A stretch of 64,000 bases of DNA from Branchipolynoe longqiensis (taxonomy: Eukaryota; Annelida; Polychaeta; Phyllodocida; Polynoidae), in assembly GCA_030323885.1 (NCBI GenBank), contig CM059196.1:44105798-44169797 (forward strand), given 5' to 3'. A program made the position numbers and the translations under genes. The first letter of the stretch is position 1, and each line of letters begins with the position of its first letter. Below are positions 22,331-32,875 of this stretch, piece by piece. Below the pieces are notes generated by a model. That model saw only the letters and a list, made by a program, of their open reading frames with translations, was not told where the DNA came from and did no database searches.

Positions 22331-22991
22331 TTTAGTAATTGCTTTAACATGTGCAAATTTACCCCAGCAGTATTTCAGTTGTTATCATCCACTTAATTTC
22401 CCTGTGCCCCCAACTCTGCCAATTTGGATTTCCACCGCTGTGTATAACTTACAGTGTCATCAAAGGCTGGTTGGTCTCATACCATGTCTATGTGGTGTGG
22501 GAGGTTAAAAATCCTTTGGGTCGGTAAAAGTGTAGGCTCGGGCTTTCTATCAACAAACTGTCTAATGGTGAAAACAAGTCTATTCAGATTTATCCATGAT
22601 AGGCAGTATAAATCTTCAAGAAATTTATAAAAAAATAAATAAATTAAAATGATGCCATTTCCCCCCCGCTTACATACAAACTGTCTTTGTGAAAGATTCC
22701 CCCTCCCCCTCTATCCCCCATGCAACACCTCCCCCGCCTCACTTTGATGGCTCGCTGTGAGGGGCATTGGGAACCTAACACCCGCTTTGCTTTATCCCAG
22801 GTAAATTCGACACGATAGAAGAAATCCTATTTTATGACACACTGGCTTTAGTACGCAAAGCTTTAACCGGCCAGACAGCCGAGAAAACATACACCCAGCG
22901 ACATTCTTAGGACTTCTCTCCCTCGCCATGCTCTGTTAGCAATGGAGACATTTCTTTTGTTGTTGACAACATGGGGTAAAGGTGGTAGTAT
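22331..22991. other. No gene recognised; C-rich patch
   Basis: A C-rich segment lies at about 22660-22740 (ccccctccccctctatcccc). No coding feature identified. Confidence 0.4.
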
Positions 22992-23098
22992 AACCAGACG
23001 AGGTGGCCAAATGAGTTGGACGCCTGCTTCTTATGTGGCAGGTCATGGGATTTGAACACTGGTTCAAACCCGGCCGAGTAAAATGAATGACTTAACTT
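22992..23098 (+). mobile_element. SINE-1 5' (tRNA-like) fragment
   Basis: cgaggtggccaaatgagttg (A box), then ggttcaaacccggccgagta (B box). Ends soon after gacttaactta, abutting LINE 3' sequence. Confidence 0.8.
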
Positions 23099-23099
23099 A

Positions 23100-23413
23100 A
23101 AGATCCTTACAGATCCTCTTCTGGCTGCTCTAGGTCCTATGGGACCTCTAATGCCAGCTCGTTGTGGTAAAAATGAACTATTTTTTTGCACACATATGGA
23201 GATTGACGTAGCCCCGAAGTCAGATAATTGCGGGGGGGGGTCCTCTCCAATGTCGATCCAGCCTTCTCTCAAATGCTGCTACCGTTGGTGCTTCAACCAG
23301 TTGGTCTGGGAGATGTTTCCATGGATCTGTCACTCAAAAGAAAAATGAGTGTTTCCTGACCTCAAGTTTGGGCCTCTCCGTGAAGATCTTATACCGCTGG
23401 CCTCTGGTGTTAC
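23100..23413 (-). pseudogene. LINE ORF2 C-terminus plus 3' UTR remnant
   Basis: On the minus strand, 23413 down to about 23240 translates to a tail with RGQRYKIF, then WKHLPDQLVEAPTVAAFE and RLDRHW. This is the characteristic end of the reverse transcriptase ORF of CR1/L2-like non-LTR retrotransposons, which act by target-primed reverse transcription. An in-frame TGA lies just before VTDPWKHL. About 140 bases of probable 3' UTR follow (ggggctacgtcaatctccat). The 5' part is absent. Clade assignment is uncertain because only the tail remains. Confidence 0.72.
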
Positions 23414-23452
23414 TGCTACACCTCTGGTGTTACTGTTACTTTAAAAAAATGT

Positions 23453-24572
23453 ATGCTGACTTTCTGTGTAAGTCATTGTGAGCCAGAGCAGACCCTTGAT
23501 GGGGATCCCATTAAAGTCGTTGAGAAAACCAAATTTCTGGGCCTCATTCTCGACGCAAAACTGTCTTTCGTGCCACATATAAAGTACCTGAAAACAAGAT
23601 GCCTGAAAGCACTAGATATTCTGAGGGTGCTGTCCAGCTCAGAGTGGGGAGCGGACAGAGATGTTCTGCTCTCCGTGTACAGAACCTTGGTTCAGTCATG
23701 AGTGGATTACGGCAGCATAGTATATGGTTCCGCAAGGAAATCGTATATTGGGCTGCTAGACACGATCCACCACCAGGGACTGCGCCTGGCCCGTGGGGCC
23801 TTCCGCACCTCACCGGTTCAGAGCCTCTACGTTGAAGCCAATGAACCATCACTTAATGACAGGAGAATCAAACTGGCCATGCAATATGTAGTCAAGATAA
23901 GAACTAATGCATTGAATCCTGCACACAATTGTCTATTAGAGCAACATGACAAATCCAGGTATGAAGCCAGGCCGAATTACATCCGGCCACTGAAGCTCCG
24001 AATGAAACCTCATTTGGAGGCCTTGGGCGCGGGTTTGAACGTGTTGAAGGATGCCAAAGTCCCAGAACATCCTCCGTGGTCGTTGAGGAAGCCATCGGTT
24101 ATCCTCCAACTCACGGAACTGAGGAACACTGGGACACATCCACTCGAGTACCAAGGACTGCATGCAGAGATTCAAGGCCAGTTTGCAGACCACCTCTCCA
24201 TATACACTGATGGTTCGAAAGACCAAAGCCGGGTAGCTGCTGCAGCAGTCTGCCGAAGGGAAAAATTTGGCGTACGCTTGCCCGAGCAGAGCTGTATTTT
24301 CACTGCGGCAGCCCAAGCACTCCTTCTCGCATTGGAGTGTATCAAGGTATCCAACGACACTAACTATGTTATTATACAGTGATTCGTTCTCTTGCCTCCT
24401 GGCTGTTGCTGGACTGAAAACGAATCACCCTATTCTAGCAACGGTCATTTATAAAATGAACCAACTGGCACCGGATGGGTATGACATCCACCTGTGCTGG
24501 GTGCCTGGCCATGCCGCCATACAAGGAAATGATCGAGCTGAGCGGAATGAGTGGTCGCAAGCCGTAGTGTGA
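23453..24572 (+). pseudogene. 5'-truncated LINE ORF2 with RNase H domain (I/Nimb-like), broken
   Basis: The first segment (23453-23698) carries the reverse-transcriptase thumb motif TKFLGLILDAKLSFVPHIKY. An in-frame TGA at 23699-23701 precedes VDYGSIVYGSARKS. The next segment (23702-24379) continues through YVEANEP into an RNase H domain starting at IYTDGSKD (near 24200). A frameshift near 24370 moves the frame so that YSDSFSCLLAV is read in the third frame, followed by the RNase H C-terminal motif WVPGHAAIQGNDRAE. A RNase H domain downstream of RT is typical of the I group of LINEs (I, Nimb, Ingi and others). The palm domain with the catalytic aspartates, the endonuclease and ORF1 are absent. 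The coding match stops at GNDRAE, where a TIR-like fragment takes over. One nonsense and one frameshift change make this a dead fragment. Confidence 0.85.
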
Positions 24573-24582
24573 CTGGGGCTTA
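24563..24582. mobile_element. Right-end fragment of a HARB-type element
   Basis: cgtagtgtgactggggc followed by TTA matches the right end of the HARB elements (for example cgtagtgtgacaggcc). No left end found nearby, so this is a scar or chance match. Confidence 0.4.
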
Positions 24583-24589
24583 ATCAACA

Positions 24590-24772
24590 TCTGATGTCAT
24601 AACAGGTCACAAATGTCAAAGTGCCCAGTCGGTGGTAGAAATCCTCTATAACTATAAAACCTTTTCAACAGAACATGCTACACCGTGAGTTGCTACCCAC
24701 AACATGAGTTCTACCACAAATGTCAGGAGGGCGGGTTAATGGTGAAAATTATGACGGGTTTAGAAATCTTTA
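24590..24772 (+). repeat. Solo copy of the 115-bp satellite element
   Basis: gtcggtggtagaaatcctct, aacatgctacaccgtgagtt and the right terminus gcgggttaatggtgaaaatt match the array at 27980-28490, here with a single unit. Confidence 0.8.
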
Positions 24773-24800
24773 TGCTTTCATCACACTATGCAATCTTAAC
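24773..24800. mobile_element. MITE-B end fragment
   Basis: tgctttcatcacactatgca, terminal repeat only. Confidence 0.6.
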
Positions 24801-24817
24801 GTCGAGTCCTAGTCTAG

Positions 24818-25060
24818 GACGTGACAAGTAACACTGACAATTTTGTAAGTCATTGGTTTGGCTCAATCAGGGTTATAAACCCACGAGCTCCAGTACGGAC
24901 AAATCAACCAAGGTTCTTACTGATTTAGCCATCATGTCCGATTAACAGTGTGTGTATTCATGACCGGTTTATAGTGTTACCCCTCTAGGATACGATGCCA
25001 CCAGCACCTATCAAGTCATATTATCCTGACCTGTCCTTGCCCTATCTTAGTAGTGCCAAG
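24818..25060 (-). mobile_element. SINE-1 copy, rearranged
   Basis: The left block (24818-24942) holds the tRNA head and adjacent body; the right block (24943-25060) holds the distal body (tcaagtcatattatcctgac). Their order is not that of an intact minus-strand copy, so this is either two fragments or a rearranged one. Confidence 0.65.
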
Positions 25061-25263
25061 TGGCACAAACAGTAGTGGCCAGTGCTAATGTTGCAAGAGA
25101 TGCTTACCATGACCTGACCGTGCGACCTGCCGCTGGGAAGTGGTTATCTCTAACTACTATGTCATCCTGTCTAGGTCTAGAGCAGGTCGAGTTGGGACTA
25201 CTATGTACTATGTAGTGAGAAGAGGTGCGTAGTTTTGTCCGTGTTCAAATTAGATTTTATTTT

Positions 25264-25611
25264 ACAGTTGCGTAATCCGATGAAAGCCTCAACAATTCTA
25301 AACTAAAACGCTGACTAGATTTGATCCTCCATATCCGACTGAGGTACCGGCACATTCATTAAACATTTATTGCACTTTGGTGTTCCTGTGCCAGGTAAAT
25401 AAAGTCTATGTACAAAGGCTAGATCCAACATTTCGGTGTGTGTGTACACCAATATTAATTTGACATTTTTCACACTCAAATATCCCAAAAGTCAACCCTA
25501 TAAAATAAAAGTTACTTCAAATTAAAGTAAAGCAGAATATAAAGACCAACTTAATATACCTATCTGAGAGAAATACGATATATACTTAAAACCATCGGAT
25601 TATGCAACTTA
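25264..25611 (+). mobile_element. MITE-B copy (348 bp)
   Basis: Left end cagttgcgtaatccgatgaa, right end catcggattatgcaactta. Interior holds gttacttcaaattaaagtaa and tgtgtacacca. Confidence 0.85.
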
Positions 25612-26007
25612 GAATGACTGAAATACACATAATGGTTTTGTGTCCTAGATTGTGTGTTGCATTGTAGTGTGGGGCAGATCCACCACATACTTCTTTTTTA
25701 TAAATTTAAATTTTTATAATTTTTATTGAGGCTGTATACTGTCCATAGCATAGAACCCTGGGTATTCAGGCTTGTTTTCAATGCTGGCCAGCTTGTGGAG
25801 TATAATGACGTATTTATCCAAATATTATTTAGGATGACGTTATTCTGTCTGTGCTATTTCTGGGCGTCAAATAATCTACTTGTACCGTTCCTGTATTAAC
25901 GTAGACTGCCTCTCAAATGTTAGTATAGCGATCTAGAGCATGTAGCTATAGCTGTATTATAATAATTCAAAAGCAAACTGGGAGTCTGATCATATTCGCC
26001 AAAGATA
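25612..26007. other. No feature recognised
   Basis: AT-rich, no repeat or gene identified. Confidence 0.4.
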
Positions 26008-28490
26008 CATTTGCAGCGGAGCATGGGTAGGGAGTTACCACCCACAGGATGAGTTCTTGCCACTGCCATCAGAGTGCGGAATGGTGGTGGAAATCCTTTA
26101 TACCACTGCCATCAGAGTGCGGAATGGTGGTGGAAATCCTTTAATCACTGCCATCAGAGTGCGGAATGGTGGTGGAAATCCTTTAGACCACTGCCATCAG
26201 AGTGCGGAATGGTGGTGGAAATCCTTTATACCACTGCTACCAGAGTGAGGATGGTGGTGGAAATCCTTTATACCACTGCCATCAGAGAGCGGAATGGTAG
26301 TGAAAATCCTTTATACTATTGCCATCAGAGTGCGGAATGGTGGTGAAAATCCTTTAACCACTGCCATCAGAGTGCGGAATGGTGGTGGAAATCCTTTATA
26401 CCACTGCCATCAGAGTGCGGAATGGTGGTGGAAATCCTTTATACCACTGCCATCAGAGTGCAGAATGGTGGTGAAAATCCTTTATACCACTGCCACCAGA
26501 GTGCGGAACGGTGGTGGAAATCCTTTATACCACTGCCACCAGAGTGCGGAATGGTGGTGGAAATCCTTTAGACCACTGCCATCAGAGTGTGGAATGGTGG
26601 TGGAAATCCTTTATACCACTGCCATCAGAGTGCAGAATGGTGGTGGAAATCCTTTATACCACTGCCATCAGAGTGCGGAATGGTAGTGGAAATCCTTTAT
26701 ACCACTGCCATCAGAGTGCAGAATGGTGGTGGAAATCCTTTATACCACTGCCACCAGAGTGCGGAATGGTAGTGGAAAAACTTTATACCACTGCCACCAG
26801 AGTGCGGAATGGTAGTGGAAATCCTTTAATCACTGCCATCAGAGTGCGGAATGGTGGTGGAAATCCTTTATACCACTGCCATCAGAGTGCGGAATGGTGG
26901 TGGAAAACCTTTATACCACTGCCATCAGAGTGCGGAATGGTAGTGGAAATCCTTTATACCACTGCCATCAGAGGCCAAATGTATGAGGCCGGGTTAGCAG
27001 TCCTAACCCGTGCTTCGCGCGGATTTCCCGGGTTAGCTGCCAAAAGTGACAATGTATGTGCACGGGTTAGGCAAATACCTCGAGAGTTAACGTCGCCCAC
27101 ACTAACCCCAAGAAGTAGCAGGTTTAACGTCAGGGTTGGGGACCGATTGGGCTCAAATCTATTCAATGCAATCATATTTAACAGAATAAGATACGCAAAA
27201 CGTGAAATTTCATTAAATTAACCCTAAATTCGAAGCGATATTAAGGTAGCAGCTACATCGGCGGCGTTATTCATATTGTCGAATCGACGAATACAAATTG
27301 TACCCTCGCCGCATCGACGTCGCTATCCATACTGTCGCACATCGACAAAACATGGCCGCCACATCTGCGGCAATATATTACAGCCAAATCTATTCAATGC
27401 GATCATATTTAACAGAACTACATACTCAAATCGTGAAATTTCATTAAATTAACCCTAAATTCGAAGCGATATTAACGTAGCAGCTACATCGGCGGCGTTA
27501 TTCATATTGTCAAATCGACGAATGTACACAAAGCACAGAGGGTTTCCCCAAATCGATAAATAACGCATTGGTTAGCTAACCAACCCGCGCTTTGGCAACA
27601 TACATTTCCCGTGACACATATACCAACACCGATGATAGCTAACTTAACGCCGCAGCAGATAAAAACTTGGTCTTACATTTGGCCCCAAAGTGTGGAATGG
27701 TGGTGGAAATCCTTTATACCACTGCCATCAGAGTGTGGAATGGTGGTGGAAATCCTTTATACCACTGCCATCAGAGTGCAGAATGGTGGTGGAAATCCTT
27801 TATACCACTGCCATCAGAGTACGGAATGGTGGTGGAAATCCTTTATACCACTGCCATCAGAGTGCGGAATGGTGGTGGAAATCCTTTATACCACTGCCAT
27901 CAGAGTGCGGAATGGTGGTGGAAATCCTTTATACCACTGCCATCAGAGTGCAGAATGGTGGTGGAAATCCTTCATAAGACTTTTTCTATAAAGCATGCTG
28001 TACCCACAACATGAGCTTTTGACAAATGTCAGAGTGCTGGTTGGTGTTAGAAATTATATTTAAGAGCTTTTCAACAGAGCATGCTACACCATGAGTTGTC
28101 ACTGACAGCATGAGTTCTATGACAAATATCAAAGTGCCCGGTCGGTGGTAGAAATCCTCTATAACTACAAAACCTTTTCAACAGAGCATGCTACACCATG
28201 AGTTGTCACTGAGACTGACATGATGAGTTCTATGACAAATGTCAAAGTGCTCGGTGAGTGGTAGAAATCCTCTATAACTATAAAAATTAAAACATTTTCT
28301 TAGCAGAACATGCTCCACCATGAGTTGCTACACACATGACTTCTATGACAACTGTCAAAGTGCCCAGTCGGTGGCAGAAATCCCCTATAACTATAAAACC
28401 TTTTCAACAGAGCATGCTACACCGTGAGTTGCTACCCACAACATGAGTTCTATGACAAATGTCAGTAGGGCGGGTTAATGGTGAAAATTG
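26008..28490. repeat. Hierarchical satellite: 43-bp units inside a 110-119-bp satellite
   Basis: Starts as a roughly 115-bp-type unit (gagttaccacccacaggatg), then expands into about 21 units of 43 bp (ggaatggtggtggaaatcct, then ttataccactgccatcagag) to 26971. After a 714-bp insertion it resumes with about 7 more 43-bp units to 27980. It continues as five longer units (gcatgctacaccatgagttg at about 28080, 28190, 28412) and ends gcgggttaatggtgaaaatt. Several long open frames here are repeat artefacts. Confidence 0.92.
26972..27685. mobile_element. PAL-CAG element, copy 3, inside the 43-bp satellite (714 bp)
   Basis: Left end aggccaaatgtatgaggcc, right end gtcttacatttggccc. Left flank CAG (26969-26971), right flank CAA (27686-27688). 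Removing the insert restores a normal 43-bp unit (catcag + agtgtgg). Interior contains inverted blocks such as ccctaaattcgaagcgatat and is rich in gggtta/taaccc. Confidence 0.88.
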
Positions 28491-28675
28491 TCTAATAATG
28501 TAACATCTGGGTTGGCGGGTTGGTGACTGGTGACTCGGGGAGGGGGGAAATACTCCATATATAGTTGTGAACAGCTGCTTCCTCTCTGCTTTGATGGAAA
28601 CCTTAACTTAAAAAATCTAATTTCGAATCCAAAACACATAGATTTGATCATATATATATACATGTATATAACTTA

Positions 28676-29185
28676 TGGGGATGTCACACTATGGCGTATG
28701 GCGTAAAGCGTATGCCGGCGTATCGGTTTTTGTCACATACGCCGTCATACGCTATGCATACGCTACACATACGCCCGACTTATCACGTCGTACGCCGTCG
28801 TACGCCCGTCCGTCCGAAAATTGTTGTGGATGCTCAAAATTGTCAGCGTATGGTGGCGTAAGGCTCATACGCTGCTCATACGCTATGCATACGTTATGTA
28901 TACGACGGCACATGTTAGGAGTACGCTGGCATATGTTAGGCGTATGCTGAAACCGCGCCTTCGGCATATCTATAACATATGTTGTGTATGCATAACCTAC
29001 GTGTAGCGTGTTCGCGCGTACTCCTAGCATATATACGCTAGGGGTTGTTACGCATACGTTACGCATACGCTCCAAAAGACACGTCAGTGCACAAAGGTCA
29101 CCATAAGTCGTCCTGCAACGGTTTTCACTTTTTTGCGGTACCTTTCATATACGCCGCCGCTATACGCTGTAATGTGACAGGGCCA
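28676..29185. mobile_element. HARB element saturated with GCGTA/TACGC (510 bp, TTA TSD)
   Basis: Left end TGGGGATGTCACACTATGGC, right end TAATGTGACAGGGCCA, TTA at 28673-28675 and 29186-29188. By hand I count about 23 occurrences of gcgta or tacgc in 510 bases, against about one expected. TTA duplications and this style of end fit PIF/Harbinger. The 60-107-codon frames inside are not genes. Confidence 0.88.
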
Positions 29186-29191
29186 TTAGAT

Positions 29192-29452
29192 ACCAGTGAA
29201 CTCATTAAAACATTTATTGCTGCACAGAAGGGAATAATACTAAGTTAATTTGTTTAAACCTGTCATTGCTGATACCAATGGTGTCGCACATTTCAATGTG
29301 TACGCTAACAATTATTTTGCATATTTTCACTACACATTCAAAACAAAAGTTATTTCAAATTTACAGTAATGTAGATTATAACGATAAACCTAACATATGC
29401 ATCACAAACACATGACAAAAAGTCAGGCCCATCGGACTTTGCAACTTTAAGT
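29192..29452 (+). mobile_element. MITE-B copy, left end missing
   Basis: Starts near gataccagtgaactcattaa and ends catcggactttgcaacttta. Interior words match the family. Confidence 0.75.
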
Positions 29453-29590
29453 CTGAATTAGGTATGTTCCTAGTTTCGCTGGTCCCTCAGGAAGGACAGT
29501 AGCTGCGACACGGCACAACAGGTCGCAACTACACCTTTTATGGCGGAAGTTGGGGATGCTCCCCCTCCCCATCCCAACTCCATCCTTCAC

Positions 29591-30579
29591 TATAGACCTA
29601 TTTCAATGTTTACAAACATTGTGTATGCGCGCGCAGCTCGGCTGCAGAACGAAGGCACACTGCCACGGAGTTTGCCGGTATGTGCAGTGCAAAACGTCAG
29701 TTTTAGTCAAAATTAATAGAAATCCAGAACCCTAACCGTATAAATTTAATATAATCTTTTTGGTAAACATGTTTTCTATATGGGTTCCAAGCGGGTTGTG
29801 CCTAGGTCGTGTGGTTTTAGAGATATTATTTTTTTTCTGTAAGAAGATTGCTCACGGCCATTGACAATGCATTGAGTGTGCCAGTATGCGTGGTGCAAAA
29901 CGTCAGTTTTAGTCAAAAGTAATAGAAATCCAGAACCCTAACCATATCAATTTAATATAATCTTGTTGTTAAACATGTTTTCTATGTGTATTCCAATCAG
30001 TTTGGTTCTAGGTTGTGTGGTTTTAGAGATATTTAATTTTTACTGCATGAAGATTGTTCACGGCCATTGACAATGCATTGACTGTTTGAGTTTGCCGTAC
30101 GCGCAGTGAAAAACATCACTTTTATTCAAAATTAATAGAAATCCAGAACCCTAACCATATCAATTTAATATAATATTTTTGGTAAACATGTTTTCTATGT
30201 GTATTCCAATCGGTTTGTTTCTAGGTTGTGTGGTTTTAGAGATATTTAACTTTTACTGCATGAAGATTGCTCACGGCCATTGACAATGCTTTGAGTTTGC
30301 CGATACACGCGGTGCAACACGTCAATTTTATTCAAAATTAATAGAAATACAGAACCCTAACCTTATAAATTTAATATAATCTCTTTTTTTAATGTGTTTT
30401 CTATATGTAATCCAATCGGTCTGTGGCTAGGTGGTGTGGTTTTAGAGATATTACACCTTTTCTCTATGAAGATTGCTTATAGCCATTGAGTTTGCAGTGT
30501 GACCGGATGTTGTCCTGCAGCCAAGCAGTGCGCGCACTGACCTAAATACATGTGCTGACGTCATATGAAATTGGTCAAT
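29591..30579. mobile_element. TR205 element, copy 2 (about 990 bp)
   Basis: Left end TATAGACCTATTTCAATG and right end CATATGAAATTGGTCAATA match copy 1 at 14.5 kb. gagtttgcc-type unit starts fall at about 29668, 29874, 30088 and 30293, giving a 205-214-bp period, with a partial last unit leading into tgcagtgtgaccggatgttg. No coding capacity. Confidence 0.85.
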
Positions 30580-30773
30580 AGAACCTATACTTTAAATTTA
30601 AACTCACTTTGCACCTCATTCCTCCTGATGACCATGCTTGCTGGGCTTCTTGCCATACGTTTGTTTCTAATAGTCCGAGCAAAATATTTTACATTCGATA
30701 AAATACCACTTCCTGTATCACTATCATGGTGTGTGTGTTTTAACCAACACCCCCACTTTACGCAATGTTAGCT

Positions 30774-30807
30774 GAAGCTGTGACCCGATATTCTGGGTCA
30801 CAGCTTC
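30774..30807. other. Hairpin with 13-bp perfect arms
   Basis: gaagctgtgaccc, eight bases, gggtcacagcttc. Related words occur at 16.75 and 18.5 kb, so this palindrome belongs to a dispersed repeat. Confidence 0.85.
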
Positions 30808-31040
30808 CGTCCTTCCCGGGGGACCAGCGGAACTAGGAAGACCCAAATTCTCTGGGCGCTACTTATAAACAGGAGGCCACATGTGGACTTTCCCCCCTCA
30901 ATGTTTAGCACGACTGTAACAACGCAAAAAGATATGAGGCATTCATAAGATGGCGCCACTCGAAGACCACGACAGTTTATAAATACTGAATGTGTTCTAC
31001 TTCTACATTACATATCCATCTTTTCAGAAATAACTGCACC

Positions 31041-31313
31041 AGACGTGATGGCATAATCGGTAGAGTGCAAGCTTCCCGTGCGAAAGGTCGGGGGTTCAAT
31101 GACTAAATTTATACTTCACTACCTAGCCTGGCGCTCAGCGTTAATAGGATATGACAAGGACTGATCAACATAGTACCAGGATAATGTGAATGTGTGGGAT
31201 ATCATTGTTAGTGTTTGTTGTTGTTTTACGTCATTATCCCATTGCATTGGGGCAGCACTATAAAGTCATCATGAGTGCACACTGTCACAAAATGTGTTGC
31301 TGACATAAAACAA
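31041..31313 (+). mobile_element. SINE-1 copy with embedded SINE tail
   Basis: Head gatggcataatcggtagagt, body gacaaggactgatcaacata. A minus-oriented SINE tail fragment (tttgttgttgttttacgtc, about 31212-31231) lies inside before gggcagcactataaagtca. Confidence 0.82.
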
Positions 31314-31518
31314 CAAAGTCAGAAATACCTGGTAATACACCTCCCTCAGAGTCATAACAATAACAACAGCAACAACACATGACCTACACCCCCACCCCAA
31401 CTAACCCCCCGCTGAGCCTAGATGTACTGGTGCCTATATTATTAGCAAGGTCACATCCGTCATTCTTAGCCTTACTGCTTGTGGAACTGTTCGTGGAACC
31501 AACAGAGGCTAACGGTTA

Positions 31519-32000
31519 AGGCCCAGTCAGTACCGAAATGTGTTGAAATGTTTCAATGGTCGTTGGACGAAACGGACGCTAAACGGACAAGGAAGGTACA
31601 TTAACGAATATCCACCGGATGCTAACCGGACAAAAACCGAATGTCAAACGGACATATCGGATTGTTCACGGATGCGCTGGAAACATATACTGACCGAATT
31701 CCCGCAATAAACAATTTTTTTTTTTTTAAACCCACCGTCAACGGACTTGGCAGGAAGCAAACCTGAGACATGACGGATGGGTAACAGACATGAACCGAAC
31801 AAAACGGACCCCAACCATACACGTCAGTCCGGTGGTGTCCGGTACAAGTTTCGAACATGTTCAAAACTTGTACCGGACACCACCGGAGATAGAATGGACA
31901 CGCCGGATGGGTACTGTATATAAACCGTACATTGCCATATTTCACCGGACAGTGTCTGGTTTCTGTATGGTTCCTCAATCCGGTGAGGTCTGACTGGGGC
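31519..32000. mobile_element. HARB element saturated with CCGGA/CGGAC (482 bp, TTA TSD)
   Basis: Left end AGGCCCAGTCAGTACCG, right end GGTCTGACTGGGGC, TTA at 31516-31518 and 32001-32003. Roughly 15 cggac, ccgga or inverse words lie throughout. It contains a perfect 24-bp-arm hairpin (31828-31851 with 31864-31887, 12-base loop). Confidence 0.85.
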
Positions 32001-32078
32001 TTAAGAAATGCCATCGTTTACGCAGCGTTTAACAAATAAACACCCAACCAAAACCGCACAAATTGTCGATCAATGATT

Positions 32079-32091
<13 letters not shown>

Positions 32092-32110
<19 letters not shown>

Positions 32111-32116
32111 GGGGGA
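32092..32116. repeat. Poly-G tract
   Basis: tgtgtgtgtg followed by more than 20 G. Confidence 0.9.
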
Positions 32117-32204
32117 CAAAAGGGTAACCTATATATGAATGTAAACATCACACGATGTGCTGTTGACATATATACAACATGGGATTCATCTCTGCTATTC
32201 AGAT

Positions 32205-32318
32205 CGGACAGGATGGCCGAATCGGTAAGATCCCTGGATGGCTGAATCCCATGCAGGAGAACGTTTCGAAACCCGACTGAATTAAACTTATGACTTATAA
32301 AATGGATACTTTTCATCG
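32205..32318 (+). mobile_element. SINE-1 5' fragment
   Basis: Head gatggccgaatcggtaagat, then gacttataaaatggatact. Cut off where a copy in the opposite orientation begins. Confidence 0.8.
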
Positions 32319-32516
32319 TGATCTAATATCCCACTCAGTCACATTATCCTGACACTGAGCTAACCAGTCCTTGCCCTAGCCTATTAATGCCGAGTGTCAA
32401 GCTAGGAAGCGACAAGTATCAATTTTTAAGTCATTCTTATGACTCGGCTGGGAAGCGAACTCCCGATCTCCCGCACAGGAGGCCTGTACTCTACCGATTC
32501 CGCCACCGCGTCTGGT
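32319..32516 (-). mobile_element. SINE-1 5' half
   Basis: Minus strand: ggcggaatcggtagagtaca (A box), B box agttcgcttccc, body to gactgagtgggatatta. Tail to tail with the preceding plus-strand fragment. Confidence 0.88.
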
Positions 32517-32607
32517 AGATTGCTGTTAATACCAGTGAACATTACCAATAGAGGAAAGGGCCCTGTTCGGTCATGTGAAAGCGGGGGGTGGTAATAAATA
32601 AAAAGAC

Positions 32608-32819
32608 AATTTCTGCTTTTGTAATGGCGTATGGCAGTAATGCTACTAGAGGGCGGGAAGGGCGAGGTATACCACGTGACGGCGGATCCTGGTGCGCCGG
32701 CCTCTTGTTTGGTATTTCTGCTTTTGTAATGGCGTATGGCAGTAATGCTACTAGAGGGCGGGAAGGGCGAGGTATACCACGTGATGGCGGATCCTGGTGC
32801 GCCGGCCTCTTGTTTGGTA
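32608..32819. repeat. Tandem duplication of 106 bp
   Basis: Two copies beginning atttctgcttttgtaatggc at 32608 and 32714. I see a single difference (acgtgacggcgg versus acgtgatggcgg), so the duplication looks recent or the copies are being homogenised. Confidence 0.92.
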
Positions 32820-32875
32820 CGGCCCCACCAGTCTCAGATTGAAACCAAATGTCAACGTCCGGGCCTGCCTTATGT

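Noticed and set aside
26057..28014. 90-236-codon frames repeating ECGMVVEILYTTAIR
   Set aside because: 43-bp satellite read in three successive frames; the insertion of a PAL-CAG element inside it also supplies part of the longest frame.
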